Below the pieces are notes generated by a model. That model was not told where the DNA came from. It made no database searches and saw only the letters and a list, made by a program, of their open reading frames with translations. Source: Trichinella spiralis (lineage: Eukaryota > Nematoda > Enoplea > Trichinellida > Trichinellidae). From it: 64,000 nt of DNA. Positions 37,480 through 52,160 of the stretch are shown here, one piece after another (the first letter of the stretch is position 1; each line of letters opens with the position of its first letter). The stretch spans positions 17,357,297 through 17,421,296 of the forward strand of contig CM012953.1 of assembly GCA_000181795.3 (NCBI GenBank), given 5' to 3'. The position numbers and the translations under genes are program-made.

Positions 37480-40400
37480 ATGGTCAAACCTAAGCACGAA
37501 TTTGGAGTAAATCAAAAGAACATACCAAAAACAGGTTTCATTATATCAATTTTTGATATACTTTCTTGTAATCTTGTCCATTTTAACGAACGTTTTAGTC
37601 GAAGATGAAGAAGAAGAAGAGAAACCTTGTTGTGTGAAATCGCCATGTGACTGTTGTGATGCCGAAGAGAGTGAACTCACCGTTAAACCCCCGAGTAAGT
37701 TACATTTTTCATTTCATTGTTATAAATTGAAAAGTAGTTTTCACTTGTTTTGAAATATCTGATTTTCTGAAAATTATATCTCCCGTTAGAAAATCTTATC
37801 ATGCAAGAATAAGCAGCTTTTCCTTTTAAAATGACAACAGTAGTTTGTTTGGCTAATTTTTATGATTATGATGAATTTTTGATATTTTTTCGTTTTAGAA
37901 TTTATTTAAAAATAAATTTATCTGTGCTGTTGGAATGGGTTGTTTTGCAGATAACGTTGTAAATAAAAATATGTTATAAAAGATAATACGGCATGAATAT
38001 ATAGGTTGTAATTTTATTGTAATTGCACGCTGAGTATGGTGTAGTTTATGTATAAAGGTTTAAAATAGATTTGTTACTTTTTTGTAAAACTTGATAAGTA
38101 GTAAAACGAAGTATGCTTCAAAATATTCGTCTTTAAAATTGTAACTTTGATGCTTTCTGGGTTGATTGAAATTTTCTGTTTACTAAAATGGAATGTATTG
38201 GGTATGACTAATTGTGTAAAGTGAAAACTTTATTATTTATATACTTGTAATTTTTTGTTTATTACATTCATTTGATAATGCATTTTTATTAATGTAATTG
38301 TTAACAGATGAAAATTGTAACTTTTAAGTTGTAGATGAATCTGTCTTAGATTTTATGTTTTTCATTTTGCTCATTCGTTATTTATCGTTTTTTTTAAAGT
38401 TAATATTATTTACGGAGTATTTATTTTTAAATTTTATTTAATACTTTATTAAATTTTTATAAAACTATTGAAAAACTCTGTGGAGTTTAATTTAGGCAGA
38501 GCTGAAAGTCAAGGTTGCCATTATTTAAATTCATGGTTTTTATTTATTGCTTTTCATGACTAACGTATTGAAAGTAACTTTTGCTACTCGTAGAGTGAGA
38601 ACTTTTTCTTTATGGACGAACGCATGTTCTAACAGAAGTGCTTTTTGTTATTATAATTGTTGCAGAATGTTGAATAACTTGAGAAATATTAAATTTAATG
38701 TAGCGTAAGATGAGAATTGTTTGGAATTTGAAAATTTTCATCTTTTTATCGGAATGACTTTTTGTACTAGAGTAAATGTTGATTTAGCGTGAAAACATTG
38801 ATTTATATACTTTTGCTGAACATTTGTAATTCCACTTTAGATAGTTAAATTTGTGCTGAAAATCGGCATAAAAGTTTTTGTATATTATGTTAAATTTTTA
38901 GAGCGTTGTTGTCAATTATTTAACAAGTTGCTTTCGTCTAATCATACATCAACGGTTGCTTGCCAGACTGAGAGTTTAGATTGGGGTGTTGCCGTGAAAA
39001 AGACTGGAATTGAGAGTGGAGGAGAATTGGCTAGCAACTCACCTGTTTCTTCAGTTAAAAAAGAAGGTAGTTGTGGATATTATTATTATTTTTTCTTTTG
39101 CATAACTTTTTTTAATTATAAGAAGAGAATGTCGTTGCTGAAGGTCTTTTGCGGTTAATGATACATAACTTCCGGCATATGACAGATACTGTACGAGGAC
39201 CGGCTAAAATTATCAATGGTGTGCCTTGGTATGTTTGTTTATTTTTGTCGCTTATATGTATACAGTGATTTTCTATGCGCATTAAGTAATTATTTTGTTG
39301 ATTTCGACTATTTGAATTTTACAATTAATTGAAAATTAATTAATGAATTTTGTTTAGCCTAATATTTATTGTTTTAATTAATTTGTTTTGCACTATTATT
39401 TAAGTGTTTTGATTGGAATTGCATGATATAATTTTGAGTTGGAAGTTTTGCTCAACCGTTGATATTAAAATTTATTTAAAATGTAAGCAAGGTTAGTTTG
39501 AAAAATCATGTCGAAGATTATTGAAAATCTTGTTTGTTTCTCTTTTAGGAAGATCATGGTGATGCCGAGACAACATGTGGTTGCTAAAAAGGGCACTCAG
39601 AAGTGTCTTGGATTTTTCTTGCAATGTTGTCCAGATTCATACGCTGAATAGTAATAAATTTTCAAATTGATTATAATTTTATAAATTTATTTCGAAATTG
39701 TTTCAGTTCATGGTCTTGCCAAGCAGCAGCTGAGTTGAAGATCAAAGCACTTAAGTCTCACGCGAGTGACTTTGTTCGTAAGACGAATCACAACTACTCA
39801 GTCAAGGAAAATGACTGGGGTTATAGTTGTTTTATGACTTGGGCGGTAAAATTTAAACTGCATTTTAGTGTAATATCGAAATTAATGTATTTTTTTTTGT
39901 TTGAGGATGTCATGGACGAGAGTCAAGGTTATTTAAAGGACGAATGTATCCAGTTGGAGGTGGTAGTGCGAGCCGAAACTCCGAAAGGAATTTTGTTAGT
40001 TTTGAAAATTATTATTATTATTCTTTTAATTTACATAATTTCCAAATTGTGCTTTTTATATATATATTTATGATGGAATGTAAAAAATGATAAATAGTTC
40101 CAATGAGTGGGTGGAATTTTCAAAATTTGAATATTAGTGAAGCACTTGTGATATGGGTTATGTGATATTATTGTTTTTATAAATTGTTGAAAGTAGATTT
40201 TTGTGGTAATTTTCTTTTTTTTTATTTTTTTTTTATTTTCTGCAGAACTCACGAAGCATTTGTGAAGAAAATTCAGGATTATATACGTTTGGCGGATTTG
40301 CAGCGAAGCCGAGGACTGGTGGACAAAGCGATCGAAGTGAATCAGACGGCAGCTCGATTTTGCAAAGACAAAGATACCGATATGAAGGAAGAATTGGACA

Positions 40401-41722
40401 AACAGCGTTTGAAGCTGATCGAAGAGAAATTGAAAGAGTCAATTTCAAGAATCGAGAAAAGTTTGTTCTTTTGAGCAAATTATCATAAAATAAATGGTAT
40501 TTTTTTTTGTTTAATTTTCAGATAAAGATTACGAAGGTTCTGTGGATCAGGCTGCGGCATTGGAGACTTTGCGACAAGCGATCACTGGGAGCATAGTGTT
40601 TTCAGAAATGACAGGTTTTAATTCAGAAGCGAGATTCTGATTTGTTGTTGTTGTGTTTACTGTAGGAGATTGTGTGCCGTTTGTTTATTTTGTGTGTTTG
40701 TTTGTTGTTCAGGCTCGGAAACGGATTCGCCAAAGTCGGGTTCGGCCGAAGAACGTGTTGCGGCGAATTTGTGCGGTTCCCAGTTGCATTTCCAGGACAC
40801 CGTTTTGAAAATGGTGAAAGAGAAATATTCGCAATGGGATCGACCGGTGAAGCAATCATCCGATGAATCAGTCAGTGACGGAGTGAAAAATCCGATAATA
40901 GAGAACGGTGCCAAAGAGAATAAGAACAAGAACGTGGTGGGCTATTGTGTAATTAATTAATTAATTAAGTAATTGTAATATCTTTTTTTTTCTTTCAATT
41001 CTATGCAGACTAAAGAAAAACAATCGCGTACAGTTGCATCGCAATCAAGCGGAACAGCGAATTCGGTTGACAATAATCAATCAGAACAACGTCGTAAGCA
41101 GAAGCAAAACCAACAGCAACAGAAGCAGCAGCAACAACAGCAACAACAACAAAAACAACAACAACAAAAACAAAAACAACAGCAGCAGCAGCAGCAACAA
41201 CAACAACAACATCGTGCTACTCCGGCCAAAGGGGACAAAACGCCGACAGTTGTACCACCGGCAGCGACGCCACCTTCGTCGGGTGGGGCATCGCAGCAGG
41301 CGCCTTGGATCGGCAATTACGGCAGAGATTCGTGCTCACTGCCAGTTAATTTGGCTGACCAATCGGCAGGGACGGCGATGATGACCACTTGGCGTACGTC
41401 GATGGTGAACGGCGAAGCGACAACTACCACGGCGACGTTTACGAAAAATGAGAACGGTACGATGATTTTGTCGAATGAAACTCGCAACGATTTGAGCAGC
41501 ATCAAGGGAACTTTGCAACGTTTGGCATCTCTGGCTCGAGACGGGGTTGAAGTGGCGAACACGGTCCAAAGCAATTTGAGCAAAGTGGCTTTTCGCCTCA
41601 CCGCTCCGGAATTTCTACCCGACTTGGCCGGCGCCAAAGCCCAAGCTGGTAACAAGCAGCAACAGCCTGGATGTTCAGGCAAAACTGCTTCGGCGACGAA
41701 CAGGCGAATGTCTCAAAAACAA

Positions 41723-41754
<32 letters not shown>

Positions 41755-44700
41755 TGTCTGCACTTCGGACGATCAGTCGTCGAAAGGGGGCAAAAAGCAC
41801 CAACATCAACACCAACACCAGCAGCAGCTTCACAAATGTCCAAATTGTGCAGCGGAAAAAGCGGCGGCTTTTTACAGTGCTGTTCAATCAGGCGACAGTT
41901 TGTCCGAATTGGACACTCTGTCGTTGCAGTTGCAGCTTCGTGGTGCGGATGTTCGCGAGCGTAATGTTCCGGAATTGTTGTCGAAATTTAAATTTTTTGC
42001 CAACAGTAACACCGAAACGTACCGTATTTGCGACATGATCAAAAAATGCGAAAAGAAATTGAAAGTGAGCAGATGAGAATTGTTTGTTATTGTTATTATT
42101 GATTTATTGATATTTGTTTTTTTGTAGGAATACGAAAAGGCGACTTCTGCTAGCAAAAAAGAGTTGAACGAAGCGGCCGAACGTTATCTTGTCAACGAAC
42201 AAAAATTGGTCAAAGAAGTGGAAACGTTGAAAACGCAACTCGATCAAGCGAAAGAGCGTTTTGAAAAGTAAGAAAATTAATTGTTTTTTTTTCTTCTTTT
42301 TTTTGTAAATTTAAATTTAATAATCAAATTAAAATAAAATATACGTCGGGGGGAGGGGGGGGAATACTGTATGGGGTTTGGAAGAGAAATGCTGCTGCTA
42401 TTGTTTTTCTTTTTTGTTCTTTCCAGGCAAGTGGCATTGTCGAAAGAGCATCGCAAAGAATTTCGCAAGTTGGAAAAACGACTGCGCAACGAATGCATGT
42501 CGCCGTCGACAAAAGCGGAACTGATGACCAAAGCGGAAAATTTGGAAAATGAATTGAAAAAATTGAAAACGAAAAATGAAGAAGAACGTCAACGTAGTTC
42601 CGAAGAGATTCGCAAACACGTCGAACAATTCAAAGTTGCCCAGCGTGAAGCTCATTCACTTGGATTGGAAAATGACAGGTTGAAAAAAAAGAATTTTTTT
42701 TGTTCACTGATGATGGTTATTTTATTTTAGATTGCAATTGGATGTGGATTCGAAAAGTCAAATGATTGAAAAAATGGAAAAAGAACGTGAAAAAGAAGTA
42801 CTCCAGATGCAGACAACGTTGAAAGAAGTGATGGACCGTGCGAAAAGACACGAAGTATTTTTTTAAAAAAAAATTCCATTTATCCAATACAATCCAGTGC
42901 AATTAATTGTACGTTTATTTATTTTTAGATTGAAATATTGGAATTGCGCTTGCAGATGGGTTTGAAAGCGTTGCAAGGATCTTTGGATGATTGTCAGCGG
43001 CATTTGAATCAATTCGACGAAATTGCAAAAAAGTACGCCACACCTATTATACCTTATATATATATATATATATATTGTTGAATTATTTTCACTTGAAAAA
43101 TTACAACTGCTAACTTTGTATTTGTCTGTCTGCAGACATGGACAAGTGATCTGTCATGAAGAGATGAAGGTGTTCTTGGCGTGCCAGCAAGAGTGGATTA
43201 AAACTAAAGAAACTGTGAAAGAAATGATGCAAAAGTTAAAGGTGGTGATTCAGATAAATAATTTTAGAATTTACGAAAATTTCCTTTTTTTATTTTATTT
43301 TTTGTACAATTGTCAGGACGATTTTCGACATCAGATAGAATTGGTGCGTGGTGGTACTTTGTTGCAAAGTTTGATGCCGATAGAAATTCCCAAGCCTCCG
43401 GCTCCACCGCCGTTTCCTCGTTTTTGTTACAGCATTCAGCAGCAGCAACCACAACAACAGGTGATTTTGAAATCAATGGATATATGTATTACTTTTTTTT
43501 TCTACTGTTATTTTGTTGTTTCTATTTTCAGCAACAACCGATGGCTCCGATTGGTCAGCAGATGTCATCAGCGGCTTCAGTGCGTGGTGGTGGACAACAG
43601 CAGAAACAGTCGATGGGAATTTATTCGACGAACAATGGTACGTTACGTGGTGCTAATACTGCTGCTGCTGCTGCTGCTGCTTCACTGTCGGGCAGTGGTG
43701 CTGATATGCATTTTTCGTCCGGATTTGGCGGCATGGCAAAAGTTAGCAACAGCAGCAGCAGTATTTATGGAACAAATCAGCAAAGTGTTGTTGAACAACA
43801 ACAACAACACAGAAGTGGTGGTGGTGGTGGTGGTGGTGGTAGCGGTACAGCTGCTTCATCTTCTGATTTTTCCCCATGGGCTGATGGAACTCAGTCGTAT
43901 TTCAACGGCAAAGCTTTCGGCACGATGTTCGACAGTTTCAGCAGCAGTTCTTCCACCGTAGCCAGTGGTCCAACGATGCCACCAAATCAGCAGCAACCTT
44001 CGCCACTACCACTGCATCATCATCATCATCATCATCAGCAACAGCAACAACAACAACAACAACAACACCACCAGCAGCAGCAGCAACAGCAGGTTGGAAC
44101 AGCTGGTGCAATTGGTCAGTGGTCGAATTGGAGCAAATACCAACAACGACCGCCGAGCGCTTTGTCCACTTTGCAGACATCTTCCACTCCTGATTTTTCT
44201 TCGGTGAAGCAGCAAAGACCACCGTCGGCTGTTCAGCGTAGTGCCAGTCCTGGCATGACCATGGTTATCTTTTCTTTTCTTTTTTTGCTTATTTTATATT
44301 TATTAATTCATTCAATTGTTTGGAAAAAAATTTTTTCATTTATTTCCCTTTTTTTTTCTTCAGAGCACTTCTGATTGCAGCCAAATATTTAACAGCGAAG
44401 GTGTCGATTGGGACTTTCTCTGCGATTATTTCGACACCAGATGTCCAACCGTGCAAAGGTGATGATGATGTGTGCATGATGACGAACGACGTTTATTTTT
44501 ATTTTTTGCTTTTCAGTGAACAAATTCGAGAAGCGTTGTCAGAATTCAGGTATAATCATTTTGAAAAGTTCAAGGCTTTGCCAACAATGTCTGTTTGGGC
44601 TACGCTGCTCAAATTTATGGTAGCGAAGTTGAAATTGGTAAGTAGTGTGATGTATGGATAAATAATTATAATTATAATTGTGATAAAGGGTTGAAGATTT

Positions 44701-45512
44701 TTTCTTTACTAAATTTAAAATAATTTCATTTATAGCATTGAAAGTTGTAGCTTGCTTCTTTTTGTTAAATATAACTACCTCTATGTTAATTCATATGCAT
44801 ATGTAAAATTAAATTCTGATGATATTTTGATGCTTTATATTGTTTTAACAATTTACGTTCATGTAAATCATGTATGTCTACTTTAAATAATTCATTATTT
44901 ATGTTGTATGAGGGGATATGATTGTCATTTTGTGGAAACAAAAAATGATTCCAAATTACTCGATGATTGATCTTATAAATAAATATAAAAAATAAATTTA
45001 TCGATAATTCGGAAATTATTTGTATATTTCAAGTGAAATATTAGAATTCTAACTTATTGAGCATTTTTTATTATTGTGAAAATATTTTAAAATGTCATTA
45101 AAGTTTCGCAAATTATGTCTGCAAACAATGTATGGAAGAGTAATTCAGAAATTGTTGTTAATTTTTGTTTGCTTTAGCCACCACCACCACCACCACCAAG
45201 TTTGACTTCTGGCTTTGGGAAGGCAGACAATTTTGTTGGATCACGAAGAAGTGCGGCAGAGGAGTTTTGCATGATTTGCCATGCTCTTCTACGTCCAGAA
45301 GACCATTGCACCACTCTGAGTTGTAGTCATAAGTTTCATAAAAATGTAATAACAATATATATATATATATTTTTTTTTTTAATATTTAATTTCACCTGTG
45401 CTAAAAACTTCAACTTTTTTAGTGCATTAATCAGTGGATGGCAGAGAAACATGCTTGTCCATCGTGTTCATCTTTTGCTTTACCACCAGAGGAATATCCA
45501 GATTTGGCGTGA
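37480..45512 (+). CDS. MATH domain, coiled coils and C-terminal RING-H2: probable E3 ubiquitin ligase
   Basis: About 20 exons in one frame-consistent chain. Exons 1-3 (37480-37534, 37599-37694, 38902-39066) give an acidic, Cys-rich N-terminus. Exons 4-7 (39123-39228, 39549-39650, 39707-39845, 39906-39994) encode a MATH/TRAF domain closest to that of USP7: VPWKIMVMPRQHVV, KCLGFFLQCCPDS, YSWSCQAAAELKI, KENDWGYSCFMTWA and LEVVVRAETPKGIL. Next come a helical segment (FVKKIQDYIRLADLQRSRGL), low-complexity exon 11 (41009-42064) with long Gln and His tracts, a coiled coil over several exons (42128-43300), and another exon (from about 43533) with Ala, Gly, His and Gln runs. The end is PPPPPP then a RING-H2 finger: CMIC, CSHKFHKNC, CPSC, ending ALPPEEYPDLA, closely like the C-terminus of DZIP3/TTC3. 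It should transfer ubiquitin. MATH may select substrates. Upstream exon boundaries and the 40933 donor are less sure. Confidence 0.8.
41115..41210 (+). repeat. CAA/CAG repeat coding poly-Gln
   Basis: In-frame CAA/CAG array in exon 11 of the MATH/RING gene, coding Gln with interspersed Lys (AAA/AAG). Further CAG/CAA arrays follow at about 41727-41753, 41800-41830, 43796-43809 and 44036-44092, with GCT (Ala), GGT (Gly), CAT (His) and CCA (Pro) runs at 43663-43680, 43816-43840, 44014-44035 and 45178-45198. Such arrays mutate by slippage, so length variation between individuals is expected. Overlapping open frames on both strands are shadows of these repeats. Confidence 0.85.
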
Positions 45513-46704
45513 TTTTCAGTTTTTGTCAAAGAGTCGATAGATGAATAATATTTCTCATATGACCAGTATTGTTCTGAAACTCTTTGTTTGCAGAAAATTA
45601 AACCTTTGACAAATAAAATTGTTTTATGAGTATTTATTTATTGACTTTTTATTATTAAAAATTTTGTATATTGGGATAAATTGGGATTTGTAAAACAACC
45701 GCATTCGTCTATTTACAAAAACTACATGAAACTGGAATGTTCACTTATTACACGTACGGTGAATCAAATTCACTGAAACAACAAATGCAGGTTTTAGTAC
45801 TGTAAATTACGATACAAGTATTCAAGGTTATATAAGCAATTAGCCTGCTTGACCACAGACCAGCTTATGATATTGGTAAATTACTTGAAAATTATTTTCT
45901 CAATTTAATATAAAAAAATTTACTTTCAAATTTCAACAATAATTATTTATTTAGTGACCTACAATAAAAATGATACCTGATTATCGAATTATTATTTCTA
46001 TAACTATCAGAATTTACTTCAACAATGAAATTCAATAAGCAGCGTTTTATTTAATTTTCATTGTTTTATAATTTTGTTTTATTATAAAGTTAGTTTGTTT
46101 TCATACATCCATTTCATTCTGTACAGCAAGGTATTATCATCAGTACAGTCATCGCATGTGAATGAATGAGTGAATGAGCAAAATGATGTTATACATTTTG
46201 ATGTTCTTTTGTTCGCTGCGGTCGTTGAAAGCATGCTTGCAGTTGTGAAAATGTCCGTTGATAAATGATTTCACTCGATTTTCATAGTTAACAATTGTAG
46301 TAACTCTTGAATCTTATTTTGATAAACCTACTTTTAATCGGTTTCTTTAGCATTGCTTTTTTGATTTAACAGCATGCGCAATGTTTTATATTTAAGTGAT
46401 TCAGGTTTGCAGCATTGTTTTTATAAAGTTAAAGCTTTTATATTAATGTATACATAATATCACTTATTGATTGGTGTATGCAGCTGAATAAAGAATTGTT
46501 TTTACTGTACTTCAGTGATATTGATATTTTAGAAATACAGTAACCAGTAGATTCAGAATTCATGAACATAGTGTGTTAAATCATTTAAATTAGTCTTTTA
46601 TAAATTTAACAATAAATAAATTTAGTTGCTGATGATTTGTTTGAATAGATGAATTACAGAATGTCAGTTCTCTATAGCTTTAGTTCAAGAGTAGCATTTC
46701 TGCT
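45513..46704. other. AT-rich intergenic stretch
   Basis: From the end of the MATH/RING gene to the first tRNA gene. No reading frame above noise. Only short GAATGA-type tandem copies near 46160-46180. Confidence 0.5.
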
Positions 46705-46777
46705 GTCCCTGTAGCGCAGTGGATAGCGCGTTGGGCTTCTAACTCAAAGGCCGTGGGTTCGATCCCCACCAGGGACG
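46705..46777 (+). tRNA. tRNA-Arg (TCT anticodon)
   Basis: 73 bases without intron. Acceptor arm GTCCCTG pairs with CAGGGAC plus discriminator G. The D-arm (GCGCAGTGGATAGCGC), the anticodon arm TTGGG-CTTCTAA-CTCAA with anticodon TCT, and the T-arm GTGGG-TTCGATC-CCCAC are complete. Box A and box B promoter parts are intact, and a T-run (GATTTTTTG) for RNA polymerase III termination begins a few bases downstream. It reads AGA arginine codons. Confidence 0.97.
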
Positions 46778-47006
46778 GATTTTTTGAAAGCATTTCTAAA
46801 CATCCCTACAAAACTGAAATATAATATGTACGGCGATTGCAACTGTTTTTGTAAGAGCTCGTTTTTCAGAATCTAATTTTTATGTATGCATTTGTAACGA
46901 AAAATAATGCATCTGAAATTCAAATTTGTTTTTGTCGATAAAAATTTAGTAATCGCAATACCTTTTGTAGTACAGTTTTGACTTGACGAGTGAAATGTTT
47001 CAACGA

Positions 47007-47079
47007 ATCCCTGTAGCGCAGTGGATAGCGCGTTGGGCTTCTAACTCAAAGGTCGTGGGTTCGATCCCCACCAGGGATG
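47007..47079 (+). tRNA. tRNA-Arg (TCT anticodon), second copy
   Basis: 73 bases, same structure as the copy at 46705. Differences are few: the first pair of the acceptor stem is A-T (ATCCCTG with CAGGGAT) in place of G-C, and one variable-loop base is T in place of C. The stem change is compensated on both sides, so the gene looks functional. A CTTTTTAAC terminator-like T-run follows. The 230-base spacer between the two genes shows no similarity to the flanks. Confidence 0.97.
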
Positions 47080-47553
47080 TTCTCTTTTTAACAAGATAAA
47101 ATATATATTATTAAATGAGGATTATATTCAAATAATGATTTTCACATTTTATTGTTTTATCAGCACATTATTGCGCGTAAGTTTACACCAACTAACTTAT
47201 ACAGTGTGCTAATGATGTTTCTGAGATATATCTGATGCAAATGCAGCGCTGGTGAAAAGAATACACTGATAATTAATTGATGAGAGAATGAACTCTGAAA
47301 CAATAATCACAGCAACACTAATCAAATGATAATATAAAAATATGCGTAAAAATTACAAAATGCAGTCACAATCACCGATCGAAATCAATCAATAATTCAA
47401 AAATTTGCCAAACGTACGTTCGTTGAGCTGAACAACGAATTCGAATCATAGATGATTATTTTTCATTGTTTTTCTTGCACTTCTTATTATCTTGCAAATT
47501 CACTGCTACATAGACAATCATGGAGAAAATTCAATTTCCTTTTTTTTTCATGA
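47080..47553. other. Spacer between tRNA and V-ATPase gene end
   Basis: AT-rich with no gene. It is the 3' flank of the minus-strand V-ATPase gene. Confidence 0.5.
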
Positions 47554-51038
<3,485 letters not shown>

Positions 51039-52160
51039 ATTTGGATCTCGTTCAAAAATTTATCTAAAATAACGATCACATTAAATTGTTGATCATAAAA
51101 CACTGCTATTGCACATTCAAGAAAAATCAGATGAGCATAGTCGATGCATTTCTGTTAAAATAAACAATAAACTTTTAGCATCAAATGTACACAGCTAAAA
51201 CCAGTAGTGCAATAGCCAGAAATATGAATGATTCCAAAACAGGTTTATGTATAAATAATATAGGCCAAAGTTAGCATTAAAATATATGCCATTTCGAGAT
51301 TAAAAACTGAATTTCCACCTAAAGCTAACTATATGGAGGAAACAAACGTTTATTTTAATAAACAAATAGAAAAGGCCATACAATAATTCAACCTGCTTGT
51401 TTTTCACTATTACAGTATACAGTAATTTACTCCATTTCACGCAAAAATCAAGTTTGATAATTACTGATAATGAAACAGTAATCTAAACTACCATCACATT
51501 AGCATAGTTTATTAAGTTTCCACTTATATGGAAAAACTCCATTAATATTGGCGTAAAATCAATTTTATAAAAACAAACACCCTGGGCAGTGTAATGCAAT
51601 AAAAAACATTGTTACATATATAAAAATCTTTAAATTTTAATTATAAATGCTACATGCAGTCATGTTTATGTGAATATTTCAACTTTTGATATATTCATGT
51701 ATCTGGCTGAAATCATGTTAGCAGTGTATAAAAAATAAGGTGTTGTAAAAATAAAATATTAAAGCATTAAATTTAATTTTGCCTATTTTTCATTTAAAAT
51801 TTTTATGATCTTACAACACATTTTATCTAGATTATCCGAGTACACCTGCGCATTACAGTATGCTCAATACGCTGTACGTGTTGCTGGTTGAATAAGTTTA
51901 TGGATGTTATGTAATTTCATTTTCCAGTGTTTTAATGCATTTTGAATTAGTAAATGTCTGTATTATAATGAAAATAATATAAAAAACATTCGATCCTATT
52001 GAATTTTTTCTGTATTGCGTTTTTAACTGCTGCAATTGTAACTCATAGATGAACTACATTATCATTTATGTTTTTCACGTGCATATGTTAACGTTATTGA
52101 TGTAAATAAATTATGAACATTTATTATTACAGTAATTAAATTAATATTCTACAAGTTAAG
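51039..52160. promoter_or_regulatory. Shared upstream region of divergent V-ATPase A and UTP3 genes
   Basis: 1.1 kb of AT-rich DNA between two divergent start codons. It may contain the 5' UTR exons of either gene. An acceptor-like TTTAG sits about 20 bases before the V-ATPase start region. No specific motif is identified. Confidence 0.35.

Noticed and set aside
41034-41843. Several frames rich in Asn, Cys, Ser or Ala on both strands
   Set aside because: They are other-frame readings of the CAA/CAG repeats inside the MATH/RING gene.
43938-44222. Minus-strand and alternate plus-strand frames over poly-His/poly-Gln codons
   Set aside because: Shadow frames of repeat-coded exon sequence; the main frame continues the E3 gene.
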